Shown: in pieces, positions 1-12,000 of the stretch
How positions within the stretch are numbered: the stretch's first letter is position 1
Layout of the letters: every line of letters begins with the position of its first letter
NCBI GenBank assembly: GCA_030770545.1
Contig: CM061091.1
Location: forward strand, 6,938,501 to 7,002,500
DNA from: Macropodus opercularis
Taxonomy: Eukaryota > Chordata > Actinopteri > Anabantiformes > Osphronemidae
Direction: 5' to 3'
DNA length: 64,000 nt
Program-made: the position numbers and the translations under genes
The notes under the pieces: model-generated
What the model saw: the letters and a program-made list of their open reading frames with translations, nothing else
What the model was told of the DNA's origin: nothing
Database searches by the model: none

Positions 1-120
1 ATGGAGAGAGACAGATGAAGAGGATGAGGGCATAGAAGGAAAGAGAGAATGTGGAGAGAGAGTGATTGAAGAAATTGGATTGGGAGGGAAGACAGAGGAA
101 GAAGAAGGAGGGTAAAAATA
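1..120 (+). repeat. GA-rich low-complexity tract
   Basis: Almost entirely A and G with irregular gaga and ggaag runs. Similar purine-rich tracts occur at 2118-2335 and 31829-32314. Confidence 0.7.
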
Positions 121-797
121 GAGCGTGCTGCAGTGATGTGACCAGCGGCAGATCCCTGTCATCAGTCATGGCTGCCTCCTATTAGGATTGTCACTGGGAT
201 TTAATTAAGATGATTCTCATCTGACAGGCTTGGCTAGTGCCATTACTTACTTCACGCCCAGCTGCCGTGTATATGCATGTGTGTGCGTGGGCGAGAGAGC
301 GAGAGTCAGTGACTAGAGTGGCAGTCACGGACGTCCTATAGACGACAGACGCTCTCCGCTCCACCTTGCTCAGTTGCGTTTCAGCCTTTGCGTAGTTGCA
401 CTTTGATCTGTATACATACGCTGGACAGTTAATTTAAACAGTGGTGCTGGGTATGATGCCATGGTCGTAGAAATGACTGAGTTCAGAACAATAGCTTTTC
501 AGGAATATTCCCCTAAGGTGCACATTAAAGTGTATGAAGAGCTTAAGTGTTCGTAAGCATATTACATGAAAATGCATGTTTGCTCTGAAACTGTCCTTCT
601 ATCTAAAAGCAAATATAGAAGAATAACCATGACTTCTTGTATATAATATGCACATGAAATTGAGTTGTAGTTAATTTTACTACAGGTGAGCTAATGCCTT
701 GAGAAATATATAAGCCATATAAAGCGCTAGTAGACATAGAAGAGGAAGGTTAATGATAAATACCTGTGTGTTCTTGCTTTTGTTTGCCGCTGTGCAG
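1..797 (+). other. phkb: 3' part of a phkb intron
   Basis: No coding signal. The first 120 bases are purine-rich (GA-rich). The rest is AT-rich unique-looking sequence ending in the acceptor at 796-797 (tgtgcag). The upstream exon is outside the window. Confidence 0.8.
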
Positions 798-897
798 GCG
801 CATTGATGACGACATGGGGCGGACCCATGAGCTGGAGCATTCTGCCATTAAATGTATGAGAGGAATCCTCTACTGCTACATGAGACAGGCCCAGAAG
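798..897 (+). CDS. phkb: phkb exon e1 (first exon in window)
   Basis: Starts with the third base of a split codon, then 33 codons (visible residues 1-33) containing [17 protein letters not shown] and [11 protein letters not shown], a highly conserved start of the glucoamylase-like region. Acceptor tgtgcag at 791-797, donor gtgagt at 898. Ends in phase 0. The sequence before 798 is intronic, so the in-frame ATG codons upstream are not starts. Confidence 0.96.
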
Positions 898-1986
898 GTG
901 AGTTTTAACACCACCGCCATTCAGCTCTGGCTTTCGCGCTGCAGGTTGGCGCAAAAGTACATTTACGCACAGTATAACGGATCAAAGGTGCCCTCGTCAT
1001 CAAAGCCTCCCAGGGCTGGATCAGCGGACACATTTTGGTTTTCTTTTTCATATCGTAACAGCTGGTAATGAGTCGGTTGCTTTAGTCCTAAGGGCCAAAC
1101 AATCAGCAATCCAGTCACACCAAGACTGCAGATACTTGGTCATTAGTCGACAAATGGCCAGACTCTTTATAAGAACCACACATGTCCACTGTACAGTGTG
1201 TTTTACATATTTAAAAACTGAGTCTGCTACAGGATGGCACCAAGAAAACCAAGGAAGCCTATTTCATCTTGCCTTGACCTTGACGACCTAATTTAGAGGA
1301 GAGCTTTACTGTGTCTTAATTACATAGCTCGTTTACACAGTTAATTACACAGAGCAGCGTTCGCTTCAGCCCCGTCTCTAACACTTAGGGGGAACATGGC
1401 ATTTTTAATGGAAATGAGACACGGGGCCACTGCTGGGCAAATATCACAGAGCAAATACAGCAGCTGAGCCCACTGTCAGCCTGGATTGTAGTTCACGAGG
1501 AATCGAGGTACTTCCACCTCCGAATAATTGAATTATTTCGGCAAGTGAAAATATTTGCTTCGTTGCTATGATATAAAAAATTGTGAAAGACCCCTTGTGT
1601 GTGGGTTTGATTACTTTTTGTAGCCTGTCTGGGTGAAGACAGCTACAGTACAAGAGGTGGAAACGTGAAGTAATACATCAGACAGATAAAAGAAATGTGA
1701 AACTTAGGCGACTTAATATAACGTGTAACACCAGCGTTGCGCTTACTAATTTGAGATTGTTGCTGATTATTATAATTTAAAAAAAAAATCCATGAATTAT
1801 TATTTTATGAAAAAAAACAAAGTATTTAGGATAATAATAATTAACTTAAAACTGTTGAACAATTTGCTAGAATTTGTTTTTTGTAAGAAAAAACAAACCG
1901 CCAACCAGAAGTAGGCCTTATAGGAAGCTTAACAGCAGTAGCTACTGTTGGGTAGGTACAGTAGTTCTCTGTCTCTACTTACATAT

Positions 1987-2036
<50 letters not shown>

Positions 2037-5000
2037 TGTTATTAGCCACTGTGGGATGGTGGAGAAGTGGAACAGTTTCAGTAAAAGTGGGACAGAGGGT
2101 CTCCACTATGACCTGACTAAGACGAAGTGGGAGAGAAAGAGAGAGAATGGGAGTGTGCCAGGAACAAGCAGGAAAAGGGACACAACAGAAATATGGGAGC
2201 GGATGATAGAAAGCGCTCTGAGAAGCGAGGGTGAAGTGAAGACAGAGAGGGAGGGTGCAGGGAAAAGGGAGAAGGCGAGGGGAGGGCTCGGTGATGGAGA
2301 GAGTAGCGAGGGAGGTGGAGGGAAGAGAAACACACAAGGTAAAAATGGGACAAAGGGCCAATTATTTATAACTCTGTGTGACGAGGCTGTCAGCACAGCT
2401 GTGATTTGGTGTGTAGTTCAGTCGATGGAGCGAACTCACACAAAGCCACCGACAAACCACTGAACAGAAAACATGACTAACATGTTGTTAAGGGTTTTTT
2501 AGGAGTTGGGTGGAAACCAGGTTATAGTTGAGTAGCACAAATCGGTGCAGACTGTTGCGTTGTGTGGAATATGTGCCCAGACTGCTTATGGATTCTCACA
2601 CATAGCCATTGCTGTTGCACAGCACATGTGTTACTGCAGAGGTTATGCAACTTAATTGATATAAAATATTACATTTCACTGTGCTCATTGGCTGCTACTG
2701 TGCCATCGGTGAGAAAACGATCTGACAGTAAATGTCTTCTCTCTCTCTCTGCTCCGTTTGCCCTTGACCCTCTCTCTTTCATCCCCTCCCCTCTCTCTGT
2801 CTCTCTCTCTCTCTCCCACTCTGCCAGGTGGAGCAGTTCAAACAGGATCCCAGCCCCTCCAAGTGTCTGCACTCCGTGTTCCACGTAGACACTGGCGACG
2901 AGGTTTACACCAACGAGGACTACCAACACCTGCAGGTCAGCCAGCGAGCGGATAAGTGGCCAGATGAGGCGACCATCGACTGAAACAACACAATTTAATC
3001 AGACTTTTACAAAATATGTACAGACATACTGTGTGTTTTGAATGTATGCTGCATCCACCATGGGAAACACAGTTGCCCAGAGTTGTTTGTGCATTCACTC
3101 AGCTCTAAAACAATATATTCTTTAGTCGATTTTATTGACAGGGGTCAATTCAGTGTGTAATGTTTGAATGGAGACTGTATTTCCACTGAAACGTGGCCAA
3201 CGCATCAAGAGCGGCAGATGATAGGAAATCAAAACGAAACCATAAAGTTGCTACCCTGTGACGAAGACAAAGTCAAACATCATCAGAGCGGTGCAGAATA
3301 GACGTAACCCCGTGCTGCAAGTCAATTTCTTCCTTGGCCGTTATTTCTTTTCCAACAACGTTGCCACGAAGTGAATCGCGTTATTGATGATTCCAGTCTG
3401 ATGCCTAAGAGCTGATGTAAAGCTCACGTCTCAGTCGCTGCACTATGTTGGAAATCAAAGGCTGTGTACAAATGACAGTGATGTCTTTAATGCCACCTCA
3501 TCCACTCTGTGCCTCTCTGTCACCGCTACAGATCGATGCGGTTTCTCTCTTCCTGCTCTACCTGGTGGAGATGATCTGCTCTGGTCTGCAGATCATTTAC
3601 AACACTGACGAGGTAAACAGCACTGTAAAGTGACAGACGTGTTGATCAATTTGGGGATTTACATCTTATTGTCTAGTCCATTTGTAGTAATCATTATCCC
3701 TCTTAAGTCTTAAAAGCTTTGAAACAGCATATACAATATTCCCTTATAATTCAATATTTAAGAAAACAGACTTGTAGGATACTTCGAAATTTCCCTTACT
3801 CACAAAAAGTTCAGTCTATATGTTTCAGAATATACATACGTTATATTCTCATCTTCTGTCAGGCAGTCTGCTGCGCTCGTTGGGAATTATAGTTATTAGT
3901 TATAACCTGTGATGTGGACACTGTGGTAATTTAACTTGAACTTTGACAATTCGTGACATTAATTGTGTTAAGGCCTGTGTAGAAAATGTCAGTTCTCTGA
4001 GTTTTAGCTCTTCTACCGAAACGTATTTTCAGTTGACGTTCAGAGGCTTTTTCACGAACATCACCTTGTAGCCGTTATTCAGCTGTTCTAAATATGGCTG
4101 CGCCTCATGTTTCCAGCAGAACACGGCCTCGTAAGTAGCAACTGTGATAGTGGGAAACACGGCATCAGAATGAAGCCGTGTCAGAATTCTCCCTGTTGTT
4201 CCAAAAACAAAAAAAAAGGACTTTCTCAGTGTCTCTAAGTGAGCACTACATGGCAGTCCAGGTTGCTTTGCAGAAACTGGATCAGTTTTATGCAAAGCAT
4301 GACCAGAAAGCAGTTTCATAAGGTGCAGACATTAGTAAAGGAAATAAGACTTGCGTCAACAGAAGCATTGTTAACAGAGGGCTGTGCAGGAGGCCCACGA
4401 GTGTAAGCTGAGCCACTTATGAGCATTATAATGTAACGTGTGTCCTGTTGGCACTAATAAGTATCTAAACTCCACAAAGATGCTATAAAACAAGACCAGA
4501 GGCTTTCTCCAGCCCGTTAGATGCACCCTGGCTCTCCCTGGCAGGCATCCGAGAGCTGACATAAGTGCAGGTTAGGGGACAGTATCTCACTTTTATAGCT
4601 TGGCACTCTTTTTTCTATTTTTGCTGAGACGCTCAATTAATTTTCAATGGGGAAACGTTTAGGTGATTTCATCGCGAAGGCTTAAATGTCCTCTTGAGGA
4701 TTGAATGGGTTACATCTTAACTTGGCAACGCACCAGCCTGTTCTGACGGCTGCTGAAAAAACCCCCTGCTCTAATCGTTTCCTTCTGCATGTTATTTCAT
4801 GATATTTTGTCAGTTTTTGCCTTCTTAATAGTTAAAAAAAAAATAAAAATGATCAACGAGACGACGTAGCTGTTAAGTTTACACACAGCGTTGCTTATTG
4901 TGTAGCCCTCAGGATTAGTTGGAACTTCATTAATTCCGTTAGTTTTTATAGTCTGCTCATTCACAGCTTTACTTGCTGCCACAGAGTCGTGAAATTTGTG

Positions 5001-6053
5001 CCGCTGGTGAAGGAATTCATTTGTTTACTAGATTGGGCTTATCTCAAGTAAGTTAGGGCATGGCAAGAATTATGCCACTAACCAATTAACACACGCAGGC
5101 TTCTCTTTGTTTACAGAGCCGCGCCGTGTGTAATAAATCCTCATTTTTCTCCACTTCCCCCTCCTGATGGCAAACAAATTGACAGTGTTAGTGTTTTGTG
5201 AGGGCAGCCCCTCTTTCTGCAGCTGCCTTCATTTGTAAGTTTAAACAGTGCTTAATAGCTTCCCACCCGTCCTTGTGCTGACAAACCTCAAATCCACCAG
5301 GCAAAGGGACGAGCGATTTGTGTCTCCAGTGAAAGCTGCTTGAAATGCGTTTCATTAATCGCATCATCACGGCATTATTTATTAGCTGGTTGTTAGTGGC
5401 CACTGTCACCGTGAAGTTCGCCAGCGTTTCTCTCACCGAGCTGGAGCTGCATTGCAGTATTTTTTTTTTCTTTTCTTCAGGTGGTGTAGAAAGACTCCAC
5501 CGTGTCCGCTGAGAACCTTCACTATCGACCTTATTCCAGATGCCACTTTCAGTTTCATGCAGAGTAAACTGGAGCATCACATTAGTTTGCGTGTGTGTAT
5601 TTATTTATTTTTTTAACAGAGGTGTATTGTTTCGCAGTCAGAGTGCTGCTGAAGCATGGCTAAAAGCAGAGGCAGCAGTAGTTTGCTTTAGTCGATGTGT
5701 GCGACTGCCTCTGAGGGAAAAGCGAAGCCTGGCCAGGACGGTCGTCTGCAGCAGCAGGGAGACAGAGGCTCGTTGGCCAGTGGGCAGCAGTGTTCATTAA
5801 GATACCATGAAGATACTACAAAGTTCCCCTCGTTAATCACTGCACTCATAAAATCCTGAATAAGAGACCCAGCAACCATCCCAGCCTCCTCTTTCCCTGC
5901 ACTCCTTCACCGACATATAAAGTCCTACACGTTGTCTATCTGCTTATCTCCATCTTCCTCTTTCACTCTCTTATCTCTCTTTTTTTTTTTTTTTGCTCCT
6001 CCCCGTTAGTCATTTTAGATTAACTCTCCCATCACTCTCTCTCTCTCTCTCTG

Positions 6054-6098
<45 letters not shown>

Positions 6099-9000
6099 CA
6101 CTGCTACTTTCAGGTCTTTTTAATGATTCAGGGCCTTTAAGTTGTCACACGTTCTATGTCTGCTCGTTTTCCAGATGTGCATATTAATTTTGACAAGCCT
6201 CTAACAGACACTGTGTCTTTCAGCACATCTGCTTTGAACCCAATGATAGAAGGAACACACAAACTACTAATTACAACCAAACTACGACTCCGCTGTTGCC
6301 TGGTGATGATTCATGGATGCAGCTGTGCATCTGTAATAACACGAACTGTGCTATGGGTGTTCTCCACCTCTTGTCATCGTGATGTGACCGTAGAGCTTCA
6401 ACTCCTGCCATGTTTAGGCTACAGCATCTTTTTGGCTACAGGCCTTGACCTTGGGCAGCACATTTTGAGTTACACACTTCAACCCAAGTCCATATCAGTT
6501 CTGTACTGTACAGCATGTGCGTGCATGCTTACAGGTGTGCTGCATCCATTCCAGCATCCGGTAACGCCCTTTTCTTCTGCATGCAGGTTTCCTTTATTCA
6601 GAACTTGGTGTTCTGCGTGGAGAGGGCCTATAGGGTGCCAGACTACGGCATGTGGGAGAGAGGCAGCAAGTACAACAACGGCAGCACAGAGCTACATTCC
6701 AGGTCAGTCAAAAGCCCAGCAACACACACACACAAATATATGCACATATTAGAGTTGATGAAAGTATTTACTACCAATTACTGGTGTGAAGTACATCTCA
6801 AACAACCGCGACGCATTTGTAGCTCTAGGCAGGTGCTGTTTATGTTACGCCAGTCTCGAATGATCCAGTATAACTGAAAGGCTGGTAGTGGTACCAAACA
6901 AAACCTAGAGTCATGACTGAAGTAAATTGAATTTTCCCCTCAGTGTCACTGTGGCAAAAATAAATTCCCAGTACACACAGAGGTTTAGAGCTTACACTGT
7001 GCCATACTGTGATGCTGTAAATTCCACTCTTAGCTGTTCCACGCGTTAGCTTTTTCCTTAGATTCTGTTGCCCGTGCCAGACCAAAGTGTGAGCGATGGA
7101 AGGAAGGGTGTAGTAGGAATAACTGGATGAATAACAAACTGATTGATTCAAAAAGGGAAACAAGCCAGGTGAAGACAGTAGGGAAGCATGAGAGACGTGT
7201 GCAGTGTTGGTCCTAAAAGCCTTTGTGATTGACAATTTCTTTCTTCCCCCTCCTTCCTGTCTAAACATTCCCAGAAGGCTTGAGTTAAGAGGCCACCGAA
7301 GTCTGCAGAGAAATGGACAGACATGCTATGTGTTGTCTCTTTATACTGTATGGTAATTCCAGCTGAGCTTTTATATATGGGTGCTTTTGTAATTAAATAT
7401 AGAAACACAAGTTACAAGATGCAGTTTCTTCTGTGTATCTGATAATGTAGACTTTTTAAATCTTTAAAATAAGTTCATCAGTATGTCAGTATCCATATTA
7501 CCTGATTTCCATCCCACCTGGGACACCACAGCAAGCTATAATCGCTATAATTCTCTCTGAAATTAAAGCACTGCATAAGTATCTATGGCCTCACGTTGAG
7601 GTACTGTTGTCTGCGTCAGTGGGTTTCAGAGATGAAGATGCAGCCTGAGCTCTGAGCTGCGTTGTGTGTCTTTTTTATATTGTATGCAATTTTAAACACA
7701 AATATTTAAACACAATTTGGCTACATAACCATACCATTTACCAGATAATAGAATGGACTCAACTGAATTAAGCTGTTAATTTGTTTGAGGATGATGACGT
7801 GTTGAAACTCGTCACCGTCCTTTAACTGTGAGTTACCAGGACTTTTTTATTATGTGCTCTTACCTGATTATTATCCAAGGTCGAGTTGGCCTCCCACTGC
7901 TCCCTCGGTGCTTTGATAAAGATCCTCAATTTCTGCCATTGCTTATCTCTGGGAAGCATGTTTTTTTTTCTTTCTCCAACAATTCAAGTCTATTGACAGC
8001 AGCTTGCCAAGATATCCCCAAGAAAAGATAACAAATTCAATGTAGTGAGGATCCACCGCGCCTCACGCTCGTTGTGTTTCCTCCCCTTGTGGTCATGCTT
8101 TGGATTCCCGTAATTAGTGCACGAGCTTATACGTGTCGTTGCGTAATGCCAATTAACATGCCGTATGCAAATAGCGAGCTGTGTCAGGGGTAGATTCAGA
8201 ATGATTCCATGTAAACAAGATCTGTGTAAATGATTAAATTGAGCAGTCATTACTACTCTCAAAGTGCCAGTGGGCAGAAAAAGCTCAGTGGAAATGAACA
8301 GGAATGGATGTGTTCATTTTGGCAGAATATTCATTTGTCCATATCAAATGAAATGATTCATTTTGTTTGCTTCTGCCTCTTGTTTACCATCACAGTTAAA
8401 TGAATGTAGTGGAGCTGTGGGTTTCTTTTAAGTAGCATATCTAATTAAAAGCAATAGGATTTCCAGAAATATGTGAAGTTGTGATGTAGCCATTAAACGC
8501 AGACTCTACAAAGTGCTATTGCAGATATTTTCAGGCGTCTTGTCCATCTGGTACGAGGCCCTGGAGGAAATCCAGACCCCACTAGACATCATGTACTGTA
8601 CGTACGGCCACCTTATCTGGCTGGACAGGATAATGGATCACTCCGTGAATTAATGAAAACCAATTGGTCGAAACAAGCTGCAAATACACGTTCAATAAAT
8701 AATTTTCTGTACATATTGAAGATGGCAGCTGACACGTCTTCATCAGTTACTATAGTTGGAGACATCAATAAATTACCTCATGTCATGTTTGATCCACGCA
8801 TGTCCTGTATAGATTTTTTTTTTTCACCTACTCCTGGAGAAACATTTAACTCTCTTGATCATTGATGCTTCACCAGATGCTAATGCAGTAGCTGGGCTTG
8901 CCTTTAGATGAACAGAATATTTATCACCTAAACTACTCGTCCTTGCTGGAGATCATCCCAGCTGACTTTGGACAAGAGGGTTAGGGTTATTTTTCTTAAC

Positions 9001-12000
9001 ATATATATATGTGTAAGAAATTAACAAAGCAAACTTGGTGAGGTAAAGTACTGTACCAAGTCCGGGTGTGTCAGCACGGGTCAAACATGAACTATGACCT
9101 TAGCTTGGCTGTCAAACACAGTACTGTATGTAAATACTGTATATAGAATACTGTATCTTCCTGACTCCAGCTCAGTTTAGAGCACCGTTTCATCACGCGG
9201 CTCTCTGTTTTTCACTGTCAGCTGAAACTGTTGCATCATAATGTTGTTTTGGTCCTGGTTCCTAGCATCTTTTTCCTCCTGTTTCCCCATCAAGCGCCAT
9301 GACTCCACTGTGTGTCTCCCGCGTGAGGTGCTCACGGCCCTGCTGACCCGCACTGGCCCTTTGTGGGTGCGCACAAGTGTTACGCTGACATATTTCCTGT
9401 AGGACTGAATTAGGCAGAGATCTGTGTTTTAAAACATCGATTCATACTCACTAACGGGATTGGACGCATTTTGATATTTAAGCACATCTGCCAGTCATCT
9501 TCATGTTTCCTGATATACTGTACATTTCATTCATTAGAGAATCTTGACAGATTAGAAAAGGAAACATAGTGACTGTGAAATAATAGACTCACATTTAGTT
9601 TGCGTTGGATTCACACTAGCCAGTGTGAAAGTCACCATAAGTTTTTTTTATTTTTTTTAAAAGCTCCATCATCTGCCGTAGAGCTCTATCTTAGGAGTCT
9701 TCAACTTTATTGAATCGTAGCCATTTTAGATTAAAGTGAGCTTTTTTCACATCTATCAGATGAAATACTTATTGTCTGACACACTGTGCCTCTATCAAAC
9801 CACGGCATTTGTTGTCACTTTTATGAAATGCTGGAACTTCTTTGAAGTCTGCTCCTGTGTCATGAGAAATCCCAGCTGGCATTGAGTGAGAGGTACTGAG
9901 AACGTTTCTCAAGGCGATGTAATTCTCAGCGTTTTCTTATCTTTGCAGCTCTGTGGGTCTGGCTAAAGCTGCTCTGGAGGCCATCAATGGATTCAACCTT
10001 TTTGGAAACCAGGTATTTGAATCTCTATGTTTTAATATTAGTGACATGGTCAAAGGTCACGTATTACATACAGTAGATGTCCTTCTTTCCTATTCTGATC
10101 TGCACAAGCTCATTGCAGCTTTAGCCGGCACCATCCTCCGTAGCTTAATTCATGGAAAAGCACATTGAATTTTTACCATCCTTGATTCATCCTTGTTTCC
10201 AACTGGACATGTGACTATCAGAAGATCCATCTTGTGTGTTTGCGTTTGATTCAGCAAATTGTTTGTGTTCCTGCAGACTTTGATCGATGGCCGTTGCTGA
10301 TGTTTGTTCCCGGTTTCTCTTAGAAGCTCCCGTTCTGCTTCACACTATCTATTACTGAACATTTGCTGTCTTTTTTTTTCTTCTTCTTCTCTGGTATCAG
10401 AGAGGTAAAGTAGCAACATTCATTAAACCTGCTAATGGATTGGAAAATGAAGCTTTCCTCTTCACAAGCCTCTTTGCACATTATCTTTTCTTCTTCTTTT
10501 CTCCACTTGGGTGTCAGCCGCTGCTGCCTTTTGGTCATTTAATGCATCTGAACTTGTTTTGGAGTATTTCACATGATCGTTGTATGGGTGTAGAACGACA
10601 GGCTTTTAAGTCGATGTTTGTATTTGTCTTCTAATCAGCAGCAAAATGAGGGGTTTAACTGTGTCTGGAAATGGATTTTGTCATCGAGCGTCGCCTGTGG
10701 AAAGAATCAATTTATATAGTGTACAGGTGGATGCTTTATGATCCATGCTGTTCGGGGATTCTATAAGTGTAAGTGTCTCTTATCCTCCCTCTTGTCCCTC
10801 TCAGGGAATGGAAGTGCTACAAGCCATCCAGTTGCTTAATAACGATCTCTATCAATCTTGATTTCCCAGCTGACTCTCCTCCTCTCCTTCTTCAGCAAAT
10901 GTAACTCTCTCAACCCCCTTAACAGTGCATCCTGAACTCCACCATCTCATTTATACCAGCTGCTGCCTTGCATGTGTGTGTGTGTGTGTGTGTGTGTGTC
11001 ACATTTACTCTTTGTAGTAGATGAATACACATGCAGTTTTCAGTTTTGTGAAGTTTAAGTTTCTTTTTCCAAGTCACACAACGGATGCGGAGACTGCAGC
11101 TCCTCCGTGTGACGAATTGCTCTGTGTGGGGATAAAATTGATTTAGCAAATAGGATCCTCCTACTTCGGTATAAAGCCGCTCATTAGGTTAACAGAGCTG
11201 TATACACATGGGTGAACAGCCAAACACTAGAAGGTCCTACTTTCGTCTAACTCACACTGAGCTGAGACCTAGCAGAGTGGACACACACCCAAATCCATTA
11301 GGCTACAGTGCAGTAAGTTACTTTGCCCATATAAATCAAATTCATCAATATTGAGACACAGTACGGTAAGTAGTGTGATATTACTATACACTCTATCTAC
11401 TGTATACAGGGTTCTTCATCACTTCCTGACAGAAGCATGGGTCACAGCATGGTGCAGCCTGGGGGAGGCCCTGGCAGCAATAATCTATTAATACAGTATA
11501 TGCATATTATAATATTATTATGACACATATTATAACACCATAATGGTGACTTAATTGATCACAGAAGAAATTAAGTGAAAAATGTGACGAGGCACGTTGT
11601 TGATGCATAGTCTTGATATGTGGTCTCGGGTTTGTTTTGGTTCTTGGTTGGAAATTAGTCATAGGGCCTTTACAATATGTTACGTATTGCTTGCTATAGC
11701 TTTAAGCACACAAGACCTGAACTGGTTTGCTCAGTGTAGATGGTGTTTCCTTTCCACTGGGCAAACTCTTTTCCTTATGCATTAAAACAAGTCAGTAATT
11801 GAGGAGAACTCCATGAAGAGGATTTAATCAACCAAATGAACACAACTCAGACGTAAAACGGCAAACCTATTGTTTTTATGTCCATGTTGTCTTATTTTGT
11901 GCATTAGAAATGCTTCTTATTTTACCGGAGTTTCTGTAAGGAAATGCAACAGGAAAAAAAAAACACATAGGAATTATGTATAGTTATAAAGAACATATGT

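Larger units (their letters stand above)
898..2827 (+). other. phkb: intron e1-e2 (1.9 kb)
   Basis: Holds a (CA)24 microsatellite at 1988-2035, a purine-rich stretch at about 2118-2335 and a CT-rich acceptor tract at about 2770-2816. Open frames across these repeats have low-complexity translations. Nothing else recognised. Confidence 0.85.
6703..9948 (+). other. phkb: intron e4-e5 (3.2 kb)
   Basis: Holds a LINE endonuclease-like remnant (about 8653-8910), preceded by a stop-free stretch from 8497, and a cluster of transcription-factor-like motifs at about 8100-8260. A short actgtat direct repeat lies near 9122-9156. The remainder is unremarkable. Confidence 0.75.

Noticed and set aside
1948..2463. 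171-codon open frame on the + strand
   Set aside because: It runs through the (CA)24 repeat and a purine-rich tract. The product is His/Thr repeats and charged low complexity.
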